Assembly: GCF_000199675.1 (NCBI RefSeq) | Contig: NC_014960.1 | Span: 2,232,001-2,296,000 of the forward strand | DNA: 64,000 nt | Reading direction: 5' to 3' | Origin: Anaerolinea thermophila UNI-1 | GTDB lineage: Bacteria; Chloroflexota; Anaerolineae; Anaerolineales; Anaerolineaceae | Shown: one piece after another, positions 51,613 to 60,572 of the stretch | Position numbering within the stretch: the stretch's first letter is position 1 | How the letters are laid out: every line of letters begins with the position of its first letter | Position numbers and translations under genes: made by a program | Notes under the pieces: generated by a model | Told to the model about the DNA's origin: nothing | Databases searched by the model: none | Seen by the model: the letters and a program-made list of their open reading frames with translations, nothing else

Positions 51613-53061
51613 ATGTTCTCTCGAATCACCCAAAAATGGTTCAAAATCGATCTCGAGGCTATTCAAGATTGGCTGGATGAACATAAAAACTTACTGATTC
51701 GAGTCATTGTTATACTCGGCCTGGCAGGATATCTGTTTCTACTGCCTCGCTATGCCATTGGCAAACACCGCATCCCCCAAATGATCATCTTTGCCACTTT
51801 AGGAATCGGTGGATTGGCTGTTTTAATTTCTCAACCGGTTCTGGCAACTTTGCTGATCATTCCGGCTACTCTACTCGTACCTTTTGGAATTGGCACGGGT
51901 ACCCAATCGAACCTTAATGCTGGCATCCTCATGGTACTGGCTTGTGCAGGATTATGGGTGCTTGAAATGATCGTGGTTCACAAAAAAATATCTATTATCC
52001 GCTCCAGACCCTTTCTGCCGTTATTTCTGCTCATGGTTTCCTCTGTAATCTCTTTAGGGTTTGGACAACTGCCTTGGTTTAACATGCCTCACGCCTCAAT
52101 GGCTTCTCAAATCGGTGGCATGATGATGTACATTCTGGCAGGATTGACCTTTCTCGTAGCAGCACATCGCCTCTCATTACCTTCCCTCAAATGGGCGGTC
52201 GTCTTGTTTCTAGGGCTGGGTAGCATTTATTTGTTTTTGCGTCCCCTGACAAACCGCTATTATTCACTGGTGTATCCTGTAGTGAGTCTTTTCGAGCAAG
52301 GCGCAACAGGAAGCATGTTCTGGATTTGGATTCTCAATATCAGTGTTGGACAACTGATTTTCAATCATCGTATGCCCCTGCTTTTAAAAATTGGGCTGGG
52401 TGGAATACTTCTCGCCTTCTTCTACAATTCTCTTGTTCTCGGACGAGAGTGGACCTCAGGATGGCTTCCGCCGCTTCTTGGGGCAAGCGCAATCATTTTT
52501 GTAGGGTTTCGTCGGACAAGAATTCTCATTGGTGTATTCGCTTTGACCGCCATCATCGCTACGTTCCCATCCCTGCAAAGCACAGTCATGGGTGGAAATG
52601 AATACAGTCTGGTCACCAGAACCGAAGCATGGGAAATCCTGCTCAAAGTGGTGCAGGTAAACCCGATTTTTGGTGTAGGGCCTGCCAATTACTACTTCTA
52701 CACACCTATTTTCCCTATTCGGGGATATTACGTACAGTTCAACTCTCACAACAATTACATGGATTTACTGGTACAGACCGGCATCGTGGGCTTGGGATTA
52801 TTTATCTGGTTCATGACCGAACAATCCATCCTGGGTTTGCGAATGATGACAAAAGTCCCCGAAGGATTTGCCAAAGGGCTGGTGTACGGAATTTTTGGCG
52901 GAACTATCGGGACCATTGTAGCAGGGATGTTTGGTGACTGGGTCATTCCCTTCGTCTATAATGTGGGCTTTAACGGCTTTCGGGCAAGCATTCTAGGCTG
53001 GTTTTTCATGGGGGGACTGGTAGCACTCGAACAAACTTTTCAAAGCCAAGAAGGCAAATGA
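51613..53061 (+). CDS. O-antigen ligase/polymerase family protein (Wzy/WaaL-like)
   Basis: A 482-residue membrane protein with about twelve hydrophobic helices. The large loop near residues 335-385 holds T-R-T-E-A-W and F-N-S-H-N-N-Y-M-D-L-L-V-Q-T-G-I-V-G, the hallmark of the Wzy_C/O-antigen ligase fold with its essential His. It either polymerises repeat units or ligates the finished glycan to an anchor outside the membrane. With an ABC exporter in the same operon a ligase role is plausible; with the Wzz/BY-kinase downstream a polymerase role is too. Sequence alone does not decide. Confidence 0.88.
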   Translation: MFSRITQKWFKIDLEAIQDWLDEHKNLLIRVIVILGLAGYLFLLPRYAIGKHRIPQMIIFATLGIGGLAVLISQPVLATLLIIPATLLVPFGIGTGTQSNLNAGILMVLACAGLWVLEMIVVHKKISIIRSRPFLPLFLLMVSSVISLGFGQLPWFNMPHASMASQIGGMMMYILAGLTFLVAAHRLSLPSLKWAVVLFLGLGSIYLFLRPLTNRYYSLVYPVVSLFEQGATGSMFWIWILNISVGQLIFNHRMPLLLKIGLGGILLAFFYNSLVLGREWTSGWLPPLLGASAIIFVGFRRTRILIGVFALTAIIATFPSLQSTVMGGNEYSLVTRTEAWEILLKVVQVNPIFGVGPANYYFYTPIFPIRGYYVQFNSHNNYMDLLVQTGIVGLGLFIWFMTEQSILGLRMMTKVPEGFAKGLVYGIFGGTIGTIVAGMFGDWVIPFVYNVGFNGFRASILGWFFMGGLVALEQTFQSQEGK

Positions 53062-53067
53062 GGTGTT

Positions 53068-53982
53068 ATGGATCTCTCAATCGTCATTGTGAGTTGGAAT
53101 GTAGCCTCGTACCTGGAAAATTGTTTGGATTCAATCTTTCAAAATGCACCCAATTGTTCTTTTGAGGTCTGGGTAGTGGATAATGCCTCTGTGGATCAGA
53201 GTGTTCAGATTATCAAAAAGCGGTTTCCTCAGGTTCATCTGGTTGAAAATTCTCAAAATGTTGGATTTGCCGAAGCCAACAATCAAGCCATTCGCCAATC
53301 GAAAGGTCGGTACGTGCTTTTGCTCAACCCCGATACGCTAGTTCACCCTTATGCCCTGCAAAGGCTGGTAGATTTCATGGATGGACACGCGGAAGCCGGA
53401 GCCGCCGGTTCGCTATACCTTTCCCCTAATGGAAAAATGCAACATTCCTGCATGCCATTTCCTACAGTGAGCAGGGAGTTCTGGCGCCTTTTCCACCTTG
53501 ACGCTCTATGGCATTATGGCACGTATAACATGGAAAGATGGGATCGCCAAAAGGAACGTGAGGTAGAAAGTCTTCAGGGGGCTTGCCTGATTTTGCGTCA
53601 TTCCGTGCTGGATGAAGTTGGGGTGTTAGACCCGGATTATTTCATGTACACTGAAGAGGTTGATCTGTGTTATCGTATTCATCACAAAGGCTGGAAACTC
53701 TATTGGGTACCTCAGTCGGTTATCACACATTTTGGGGGACAGAGTACTCGTCAAACTGCAAAGCAGATGTTTTTGTGGTTATATCGAAGCAAAATCATGT
53801 TCATCCGAAAACATTTTGGGGAAAAGAAAGCCCAGGAATACAAACAGGTCATTCGATGGGCTTCATTGCTTCGAATTGGGATTGCACCTTTTGTACAGCT
53901 TTTGCAGTCTTTTACTCCAAAGGACTATGTTAAGAATATTGAAAATTACCGTGAACTGATGAAACAGCTACCTGCAATGTAA
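53068..53982 (+). CDS. GT2 glycosyltransferase, WbbL-like
   Basis: A 304-residue GT-A enzyme with I-V-I-V-S-W-N-V, V-D-N-A-S-V-D-Q-S, N-V-G-F-A-E-A-N-N-Q-A-I and L-L-L-N-P-D-T. A D-P-D-Y-F-M-Y-T-E-E-V-D-L block supplies the catalytic acids, and I-T-H-F-G-G-Q-S-T follows. This pattern fits the rhamnosyltransferase-like group. It begins six bases after the ligase gene, with aggtg upstream. Confidence 0.9.
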   Translation: MDLSIVIVSWNVASYLENCLDSIFQNAPNCSFEVWVVDNASVDQSVQIIKKRFPQVHLVENSQNVGFAEANNQAIRQSKGRYVLLLNPDTLVHPYALQRLVDFMDGHAEAGAAGSLYLSPNGKMQHSCMPFPTVSREFWRLFHLDALWHYGTYNMERWDRQKEREVESLQGACLILRHSVLDEVGVLDPDYFMYTEEVDLCYRIHHKGWKLYWVPQSVITHFGGQSTRQTAKQMFLWLYRSKIMFIRKHFGEKKAQEYKQVIRWASLLRIGIAPFVQLLQSFTPKDYVKNIENYRELMKQLPAM

Positions 53983-53999
53983 GGGGGTGAAGAGGAAGA

Positions 54000-55154
54000 A
54001 TGGAATCAAAAAGAGAGGCACTTCGTTTTCTCAGAATTCTTAGGGGTGATGTGCCCAATACATCCAGGCGGGGCTGGAACATTCATTTGGAAGGTGCCTT
54101 AAGTTGGCTAAATCTTGCAATTGCTTCTACGGGAGGTATTGGGTTATCAAAGGGGTTCGATTTATTACGGAGGAAGTGGCATCCCTTGTATCCGGAAATT
54201 ACCGGTTATACCATTCCGACACTGCTGAACCTCTACTTAATGACCGGAAACTCACGCTGGGAGGCTCTTGCTCTTAAATGGGCCAAAAACCTGCTTCAAT
54301 ACCGCTCCATAGAGGGCGGAATTTACTACTGGGATCATCAAAAATCTCATTATCCTGTTATTTTCGACACCGGACAGGTGATTTTTGGATGGGTGGCGGC
54401 ATACTGCCACACAGGCAACCCTCTTTTTCTGGAAGCCGCAGAACAATCTGCAAACTGGCTGGTTCATCAGCAAAGAGAGGATGGCGTTTGGGTTAATCAC
54501 CAGCATCTTAATTATCCCAAAGTCATTGATGCAAGAGTGGATTGGGCTCTGTTGGAACTTTACAAGGTCAGGCCAAAACCTGTGTATCAGCAGGCGGCTT
54601 TAAGAAATCTCAACTGGGTTCTCCAGAATCAACACCCCGATGGATGGTTTTCTCATTGTGGCTTTCGTAGATTTGAGGCGCCTTTCACCCACACCCTTGC
54701 GTACACGGCTGAAGCCTTATTCTACAGTGCGAAAATCACGGACGATGAGCGATTCATGGAAGCCGCGCAAAAAACCGCTGAGGCGTTGATGCACTTCCAG
54801 CGCCCTGATGGATCTCTGGCAGGGGCATTTGGAAAACATTGGAAAGAAGCAGAAAAATCCACCTGCCTTACGGGAAATGCCCAAATAAGCAAACTGTGGA
54901 TAGAAATGTCAAAAGAATTTCACACCTCTGAATATAAAGTCGCCGCAGAAAAATCTCTTGAATTCCTCTGCAAGACACAAATTCTGGGAACCAATTTTTG
55001 CGAGATTCTTGGCGGGATTGCCGGTTCTTATCCTATTTACGGGAAGTATGAACGCTTCAAGTATCCTGCATGGGCTTGTAAATTTTTTATAGATGCCCTT
55101 CTCGCCGTTCAAAAAGATAACGCTACCAGGGAACTCTTATTTTATTCAGGATAG
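54000..55154 (+). CDS. Cytoplasmic alpha/alpha-toroid protein of unknown function
   Basis: A 384-residue protein without signal peptide. Repeated helix pairs run over the whole length with blocks such as Q-V-I-F-G-W-V-A-A-Y, Q-Q-R-E-D-G-V-W-V-N-H, N-Q-H-P-D-G-W-F, and F-Q-R-P-D-G-S-L-A-G-A-F. The Q-x-x-D/E-G-x-W repeat is shared by alpha/alpha-toroid enzymes (terpene cyclase-like and glucuronyl hydrolase/epimerase-like folds). No known catalytic set was recognised. It lies between two glycosyltransferases and is preceded by a good site (gaggaaga), so it likely works on the nascent glycan or a precursor. Confidence 0.75.
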   Translation: MESKREALRFLRILRGDVPNTSRRGWNIHLEGALSWLNLAIASTGGIGLSKGFDLLRRKWHPLYPEITGYTIPTLLNLYLMTGNSRWEALALKWAKNLLQYRSIEGGIYYWDHQKSHYPVIFDTGQVIFGWVAAYCHTGNPLFLEAAEQSANWLVHQQREDGVWVNHQHLNYPKVIDARVDWALLELYKVRPKPVYQQAALRNLNWVLQNQHPDGWFSHCGFRRFEAPFTHTLAYTAEALFYSAKITDDERFMEAAQKTAEALMHFQRPDGSLAGAFGKHWKEAEKSTCLTGNAQISKLWIEMSKEFHTSEYKVAAEKSLEFLCKTQILGTNFCEILGGIAGSYPIYGKYERFKYPAWACKFFIDALLAVQKDNATRELLFYSG

Positions 55155-55160
55155 GTGATT

Positions 55161-56354
55161 ATGGCATTTGTCTTTTGGGTTTTGTGGCTGATTTTATTGA
55201 TTCCCACTCTTTACTGGGTCCTCCTGGCAATTGCCTCCATATATACCCCGCGAAGAAGAGCATGGCAAAATGAGTTACCTCAAACCCGTTTTGCCATCGC
55301 CATTCCTGCGCATAACGAAGAAACCGTCATAGCCGAAACAGTGAACCGGCTTCAAGAACTGGATTATCCTGCACACCTGTTTTCAGTTTTTATCGTTGCC
55401 GATCATTGCTCCGATCAGACCGCAAACAAAGCCCGCGCCGCCGGAGCCACTGTTTTTGAACGCAAGGAAGGTCCACGTTCCGGGAAAGGCGCAGCCCTTT
55501 CGTGGTTATTTCAGAAAATTTTTGCAGACCCCACTTTTCAAGCCATTGTCGTTTTTGACGCCGACACCCGGGTAGATAAAAATTTCCTTCGAGTAATGGA
55601 TATGCGTTTGAGAGAGGGATCTCAGGTTATCCAGGGGCAACACCGCATCCGCAACGAGAACGATGGTTGGTTTCCACTGCTCACCTGGGCAATGTTTCTC
55701 ATTGATAACCGGTATCAGAACCTGGGGCGCAATAATCTGGGGTGTTCTGCCAAACATATGGGCGATTCGATATGTTTTCGTACTGAGGTTTTGCGAAAAC
55801 TGGGCTGGGGAGAAGGATTGACCGAAGATTACCAGTTACGTCAACGCCTTTTGCTGGAAGGGATTCGCATCGAATACGAGCCTGAAGCCCTGGGCTTAGG
55901 CGAAGCCCCACTGACCTGGCAACAAGCCCGCGCGCAACGGGCACGCTGGTTACGGGGTACCCGCGATGCCAGCCGCACATTAGCCCCTCAATTGCTCAAG
56001 CAGGGAATCCGTAAGCAAAACCTGGCAATGCTGGAAGGGGCTTTACAGGCTTACTTCCCTTCCTTTTCCACGTTGAGCGTAATTGCTGTATTCTTTTTCT
56101 TCCTTCTCCTTTTGCTGTATTGGACAGGCAGAGCACTTCCTCCCTCTCTTCTTGCCGCTTGGGGTGGGTTAGTCATGGTTCTGATATTTTATCCATTTGG
56201 AGGACTCGTTCTGGAAAAAGCCCCCTTCAAAGCCTTTCTTGCCATACTGACGGGCCCATATTTCATTTTGTGGAGGACCGCTCTTGCTCTCCAAGCCCGA
56301 CTGAGCCGCAAACCCGTCGTATGGATCAGAACAGCACATGGGAGAGGAAAATGA
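55161..56354 (+). CDS. Membrane GT2 glycosyltransferase of the processive (QxxRW) type
   Basis: I use the ATG at 55161 (397 residues); a GTG at 55155 is also open. One N-terminal helix (about 3-24) and three C-terminal helices flank a GT-A domain. Conserved elements are A-I-P-A-H-N-E-E, A-D-H-C-S-D-Q, V-V-F-D-A-D-T-R (DxD), L-T-E-D-Y-Q-L-R-Q-R and Q-R-A-R-W-L-R-G (QxxRW), the set found in cellulose, hyaluronan and poly-GlcNAc synthases. It may therefore add several sugars or use a lipid acceptor at the membrane. Its stop overlaps the next start by four bases. Confidence 0.88.
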   Translation: MAFVFWVLWLILLIPTLYWVLLAIASIYTPRRRAWQNELPQTRFAIAIPAHNEETVIAETVNRLQELDYPAHLFSVFIVADHCSDQTANKARAAGATVFERKEGPRSGKGAALSWLFQKIFADPTFQAIVVFDADTRVDKNFLRVMDMRLREGSQVIQGQHRIRNENDGWFPLLTWAMFLIDNRYQNLGRNNLGCSAKHMGDSICFRTEVLRKLGWGEGLTEDYQLRQRLLLEGIRIEYEPEALGLGEAPLTWQQARAQRARWLRGTRDASRTLAPQLLKQGIRKQNLAMLEGALQAYFPSFSTLSVIAVFFFFLLLLLYWTGRALPPSLLAAWGGLVMVLIFYPFGGLVLEKAPFKAFLAILTGPYFILWRTALALQARLSRKPVVWIRTAHGRGK

Positions 56355-57637
56355 GACGTTCTCCGCTTTTCTGGATTTGCACCCTAGCCGTCATTCTCAG
56401 AGTGGGGGTGGCTGTTTACCTGGGAAATACCGTCGAAGCCCTCCCGGGGGTATCGGACCAGTTGTCCTATCATCACCTTGCCATTCGGGTGGTTGAAGGC
56501 CACGGCTTTAGTTTTGACCGGGCATGGTGGCCCGCTACTCGCGCGGGAGAACCTACCGCTCACTGGAGTTTTTTATACACGTTTTACCTGGCTGGTATTT
56601 ATGCTCTTTTTGGAGTTCACCCTGTCTTTGCAAGAATCCTCCAGGCAATTCTTGTAGGAATTCTACAACCCTGGTTATCCTACTGGGTTGGCAAGCAAAT
56701 CTTTGGACACAAAGTGGGAGTGTGGGCTGCGTTTCTTAATGCCATATACCTGTACTTTATCTATTATTCCGGCACCCTGATGACCGAACCATTTTATATC
56801 ACTGCCATCTTGGGGGTGCTTGCATTAACCATTCAACTCACTCAATCAGCCAAAACGTCCCTTCAGCAAACAAGAACCGCAATCCTCTTGGGACTTGTAT
56901 ATGGAATCGCTGTTCTTCTGAGACAATTGTTTTTGTTGTTTTTACCTTTCTTAATCCTTTGGATCTTTATCAAAAACCAACAGGAAAAGATTGGTTTGCA
57001 ATGGTGGCATGGGGTTATTTCTCTTGGAGTCATCCTTGTCATGATTCTCCCGTTCACGCTCTATAACTACCAGCGTTTTGGAGAATTTGTCCTTCTCAAC
57101 ACAAATTCTGGTTATGCATTTTACTGGGCAAATCATCCTTACTACGGAACAAAATTTATTCCAATTTTGAGCGAAGAGGAATATCTCAACCTCTTACCTG
57201 AGGAATTGCTCTCTTTGAATGAAGCCGCCCTGGATAAAGCCCTGCTCAGCCGCGGCATTCAGTTCGTGCTTGATGACCCCGTGCGATATGGGATGTTAAG
57301 TCTGAGCCGCATCCCGCCTTATTTTGATTTTCTGCCCAGGTCAGAATCAGGGTGGATCAGCAATATCACCCGCGTGTTCAGTTTTGGGGTGTTCTTTCCT
57401 TTCATGCTGGTTGGTTTGTTTCTCGCAATCAAGGATACGTTTAAGACCATTCCAACGTTCTTTTCCTCTCCGCCTGCTCTGTTGATTCTCTTTTCCATTG
57501 TGTATATTGGCATTCATGTACTCACCTGGACCCTGGTGCGGTATCGGTTACCTGTCGATGCCGTATGGCTCATCTTTGCAGGACTGACCTTCGTGCGCAT
57601 CTCTGCCAGAATGTTTCATCCTGTCTCAAAACCATGA
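56351..57637 (+). CDS. GT39-like GT-C membrane glycosyltransferase
   Basis: ATG at 56351 (ATGA overlap) gives 428 residues. About ten hydrophobic helices; the first outer loop has G-V-S-D-Q-L-S-Y-H-H-L-A and W-P-A-T-R-A-G-E-P-T-A-H-W-S-F-L-Y, typical of the PMT/ArnT-like family, where an Asp in this loop is catalytic. It would use a polyprenyl-phosphate donor outside the cytoplasm. The longer upstream frame overlaps the previous gene and is not used. Its stop overlaps the next start (ATGA). Confidence 0.85.
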   Translation: MRRSPLFWICTLAVILRVGVAVYLGNTVEALPGVSDQLSYHHLAIRVVEGHGFSFDRAWWPATRAGEPTAHWSFLYTFYLAGIYALFGVHPVFARILQAILVGILQPWLSYWVGKQIFGHKVGVWAAFLNAIYLYFIYYSGTLMTEPFYITAILGVLALTIQLTQSAKTSLQQTRTAILLGLVYGIAVLLRQLFLLFLPFLILWIFIKNQQEKIGLQWWHGVISLGVILVMILPFTLYNYQRFGEFVLLNTNSGYAFYWANHPYYGTKFIPILSEEEYLNLLPEELLSLNEAALDKALLSRGIQFVLDDPVRYGMLSLSRIPPYFDFLPRSESGWISNITRVFSFGVFFPFMLVGLFLAIKDTFKTIPTFFSSPPALLILFSIVYIGIHVLTWTLVRYRLPVDAVWLIFAGLTFVRISARMFHPVSKP

Positions 57638-58851
57638 ATATCCTCTACTATGTCCCTTATCCTCCTAACCTGATACGGGTTCGCCCCTATAACCTGATTC
57701 GTGCACTGCTTGAACGAGGACACTCCATCACCTTAGCCTCACTGATTACTTCTGCTGCAGACGGGGAAGACTTACACAGACTTGAAGCCATGGGTGTACA
57801 GATTGTGTCAGCGTCGATGCCCAAATGGCGCTCCCTGGTGAATTGCATTGTGTACTTGCCTACCAGACATCCCATGCAGGCAGTGTATTCCTGGAACGCC
57901 TCACTGGCAAACCGATTAAGGGGACTCATTAAGAAAACCCAGTTTGACATTGTCCACGTGGAACACCTGCGCGGGGCGAAAGTCGGTTTATCCCTCATAA
58001 ACGGAGCAAACCCTCCCGTTGTTTGGGACAGCGTGGACAACATCTCTCATTTGTTCCGTCAAGCCGCTCAGAAAGCCACCACCCTTTCAAGCAAAGCCAT
58101 CACCTATTTCGAACTGCTACGTACCCCGTCCTACGAACGCTGGTTATGCGAGCAGTTTGATCAGACGCTGGTCACTTCCCCAGTCGACCGTCAGGCTTTT
58201 CTGCATTTAAACCCCAGGTATCCAGAACGCCTCAGCGTTTTACCAAACGGCGTGGATCTGCGCTTTTTTACCCCCGGAACACCTGAACAACGGCAAGATA
58301 ATGAGATTGTGGTAAGCGGCAAAATGAGTTATCACGCAAATATCAGCATGGTGATGCACTTGGCACACAACATCATGCCCTTGATATGGAGTCAACGTCC
58401 AGATGTAAGACTAACCATTGTGGGCAAAGATCCGCCAAAATCTATCAAAGAACTAAGCCAGGATTCGCGTATTACCGTAACTGGGGAAGTCCCAGACATT
58501 CGCCCTTATCTTCAGCGGGCTACAATTGCAGTAGCCCCTATCACCTATGGCGCTGGGATTCAAAACAAAGTCCTGGAAGCCATGGCATGCGCTACCCCGG
58601 TAATTGCCAGCCCGCAGGCAGTGCAAGCACTGAACTGTACAAATGGTGAAGATTTGCTAATTGCAGAAGCGCCTCAAATCTTTGCGGAGAAAGTACTGCT
58701 CTTGATGCAGGACCGTATAATGAGAGAAACTTTGGGACAAAATGGACGCAGGTATATTGAACACCACCATTCCTGGAATGCCATGGCAAAAAAACTTGAA
58801 GAAATATACCAACGAGTGCTGAACTTTAGAGAAATTGGCAGAAACGCCTGA
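57634..58851 (+). CDS. GT4 glycosyltransferase
   Basis: Start at 57634 (M-N-I-L-Y-Y-V-P-Y-P-P) overlaps the previous stop; 405 residues. Motifs: P-N-G-V-D-L-R-F-F, L-T-I-V-G-K-D-P-P, and Y-G-A-G-I-Q-N-K-V-L-E-A-M-A-C-A-T-P-V-I-A-S, in which G-A-G-I-Q-N-K replaces the G-G-G-T-R-L-K of its relatives at 41637 and 50415. The gene closes the long operon; a 134-base gap with a possible promoter follows. Confidence 0.9.
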   Translation: MNILYYVPYPPNLIRVRPYNLIRALLERGHSITLASLITSAADGEDLHRLEAMGVQIVSASMPKWRSLVNCIVYLPTRHPMQAVYSWNASLANRLRGLIKKTQFDIVHVEHLRGAKVGLSLINGANPPVVWDSVDNISHLFRQAAQKATTLSSKAITYFELLRTPSYERWLCEQFDQTLVTSPVDRQAFLHLNPRYPERLSVLPNGVDLRFFTPGTPEQRQDNEIVVSGKMSYHANISMVMHLAHNIMPLIWSQRPDVRLTIVGKDPPKSIKELSQDSRITVTGEVPDIRPYLQRATIAVAPITYGAGIQNKVLEAMACATPVIASPQAVQALNCTNGEDLLIAEAPQIFAEKVLLLMQDRIMRETLGQNGRRYIEHHHSWNAMAKKLEEIYQRVLNFREIGRNA

Positions 58852-58861
58852 AATGAATCCA

Positions 58862-58891
58862 TTGAAATTGTATTACAGTTATCTACATTAT
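58862..58891 (+). promoter_or_regulatory. Weak candidate promoter for the Wzz/BY-kinase gene
   Basis: TTGAAA (58862-58867) is followed by TACATT (58884-58889) or CATTAT (58886-58891) at spacings of 16 or 18 bases. Between this and the ATG at 58986 lies a short inverted repeat CTTCAC/GTGAAG. The rest of the 134-base gap holds nothing I recognise. Confidence 0.35.
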
Positions 58892-58985
58892 CGTAAAAAA
58901 GAAGAGACAGGAAACCTTTCTTCACGTACAATTGAAGTGAAGGTCTCTGGTATCGGACCTGCATGATAGAAAAGAAGGATGTTCC

Positions 58986-60527
58986 ATGAATATTATAGAG
59001 TATCTTACCCCGCTCAAAAAATGGTGGTGGTTGCTTGTTATTTCCACTCTGCTGGCCGCTGTATCCAGTTTTGCTTATTCGTGGAGACAACCCCCTGTGT
59101 ATCAGGTGCGAACAACCCTGATGGTTGGAAATACCCTTAACGCGCCTAATCCGAGTGGAGGAGAATTTTACCTTCAGCAACTGCTGGCAGGGATTTATGC
59201 AGACATTGCCTATCGAGAACCGGTAAGGCAGGCAACAATGCAAGCCCTGGGACTGGATTTTCTGCCTGAGTACACTGTGCGTGCATTACCCAATTCCACC
59301 CTGATTGAGATTGTGGTCAACGACACCGACCCCGTACGGACAACTGTGGTTGCCAATGAACTGGCGAAACAACTGATGAATCGCAGCCCATCTCTGGATG
59401 GGAACAGCGACCAGGACCGGGAGTTTCTGCAAAATCAATTAGAAATCGTGCGCAAGCAAATTGAAGAGACCCGCAAGGAATTAGAAAATCTTCAGTCCCA
59501 ATTGAGTAACCTGACCAGCGCCCGTCAAATTTCCGAAGTTCAGGGACAGATTCAATTCCTGGAAAACCGATTAAATAGCCTGCAATCAACCTACGCAGCG
59601 CTTTTGTCCAACACTCAACAAGGCGCAACCAATGCTCTGACCGTAATTGAACCAGCCGAACTTCCCACCCGTCCTGTGGGACCCAATCGCATGGCAGGGA
59701 TTATTCTGGCTTCAGGTTTGGGGCTGGTACTGGCAGCAGGGGCAGCATATCTTATTGAGTTCTTAGATGACACAGTAAAAACTCCTGAAGAAGCCAAAAG
59801 AGTGGTACCCTACCCGGTACTTGGAGAAATTATTGAGTTCCCCCAGGGTGCTGATACCTGGACATACGCGCTTCAAGAACCACGAGCACCCGTGACCAAT
59901 TCTTTCCGCGTGCTAAGAAACAACCTGGATTTGCTCCAAAAAGATTACCCCATTCGATCCTTGCTGGTCAGCAGCGCAGGAAAGTCTGAAGGGAAGTCGG
60001 TAGTGGTTACCAACCTGGCAATTGTCATGGCACAACGCGATCGAAAGGTAATTTGTGTAGATGCAGATTTTCACCGTCCTGTCATGCATCAGGCAATTCA
60101 TTACGACAATCACGAAGGTTTGAGCGATGTGCTATTGGGAAAAAAATGTCTCCAGGAAGTTATCCACCCCTGGATTGGGGAAAACCTTATGCTCATCCCC
60201 TCAGGGGAACTTCCTGAAGACACTGCTGACCTGTTAGGCTCGCGGAAAATGGAAGAAATTATTGAGACGCTCACGCAAATGGCAGATATGGTCATTTTTG
60301 ACGGTCCTCCCTTCTTCCTCGCCGACGCTTCTATCCTCAGTACTAAAGTCGATGGCTTGTTGCTGGTCATTCGTCCCGGGTATACCCGCAAGGATGCTGT
60401 TAAAGCCGTGAAGGAACAGGTTGCTCAGTTGAATCTTCCCCGGGTTTGGGTAGCATTAAACCGCGTTCCCAAGAAAGAGTCGTATTATAGTAAGTACTAC
60501 CCTTACGAAAATAAAAAGAAATCTTAA
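58986..60527 (+). CDS. Fused Wzz chain-length regulator and BY-type tyrosine kinase
   Basis: Of 513 residues, the first 260 form a Wzz domain: helix 1 at about 15-32, a periplasmic coiled-coil region (about 140-205), then R-P-V-G-P-N-R just before helix 2 (about 236-258). The cytoplasmic kinase has Walker A S-S-A-G-K-S-E-G-K-S (about 328-337), Walker A' C-V-D-A-D-F-H-R-P (about 358) and Walker B V-I-F-D-G-P-P (about 437). The C-terminus Y-Y-S-K-Y-Y-P-Y is the Tyr cluster that BY-kinases autophosphorylate. It controls length and assembly of the polysaccharide. AAGGATG precedes the start. Confidence 0.94.
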   Translation: MNIIEYLTPLKKWWWLLVISTLLAAVSSFAYSWRQPPVYQVRTTLMVGNTLNAPNPSGGEFYLQQLLAGIYADIAYREPVRQATMQALGLDFLPEYTVRALPNSTLIEIVVNDTDPVRTTVVANELAKQLMNRSPSLDGNSDQDREFLQNQLEIVRKQIEETRKELENLQSQLSNLTSARQISEVQGQIQFLENRLNSLQSTYAALLSNTQQGATNALTVIEPAELPTRPVGPNRMAGIILASGLGLVLAAGAAYLIEFLDDTVKTPEEAKRVVPYPVLGEIIEFPQGADTWTYALQEPRAPVTNSFRVLRNNLDLLQKDYPIRSLLVSSAGKSEGKSVVVTNLAIVMAQRDRKVICVDADFHRPVMHQAIHYDNHEGLSDVLLGKKCLQEVIHPWIGENLMLIPSGELPEDTADLLGSRKMEEIIETLTQMADMVIFDGPPFFLADASILSTKVDGLLLVIRPGYTRKDAVKAVKEQVAQLNLPRVWVALNRVPKKESYYSKYYPYENKKKS

Positions 60528-60572
60528 CGTTCAAAGGGAAAAAGTTCTTAGATTGTTCTGTGAATTTCAAGC

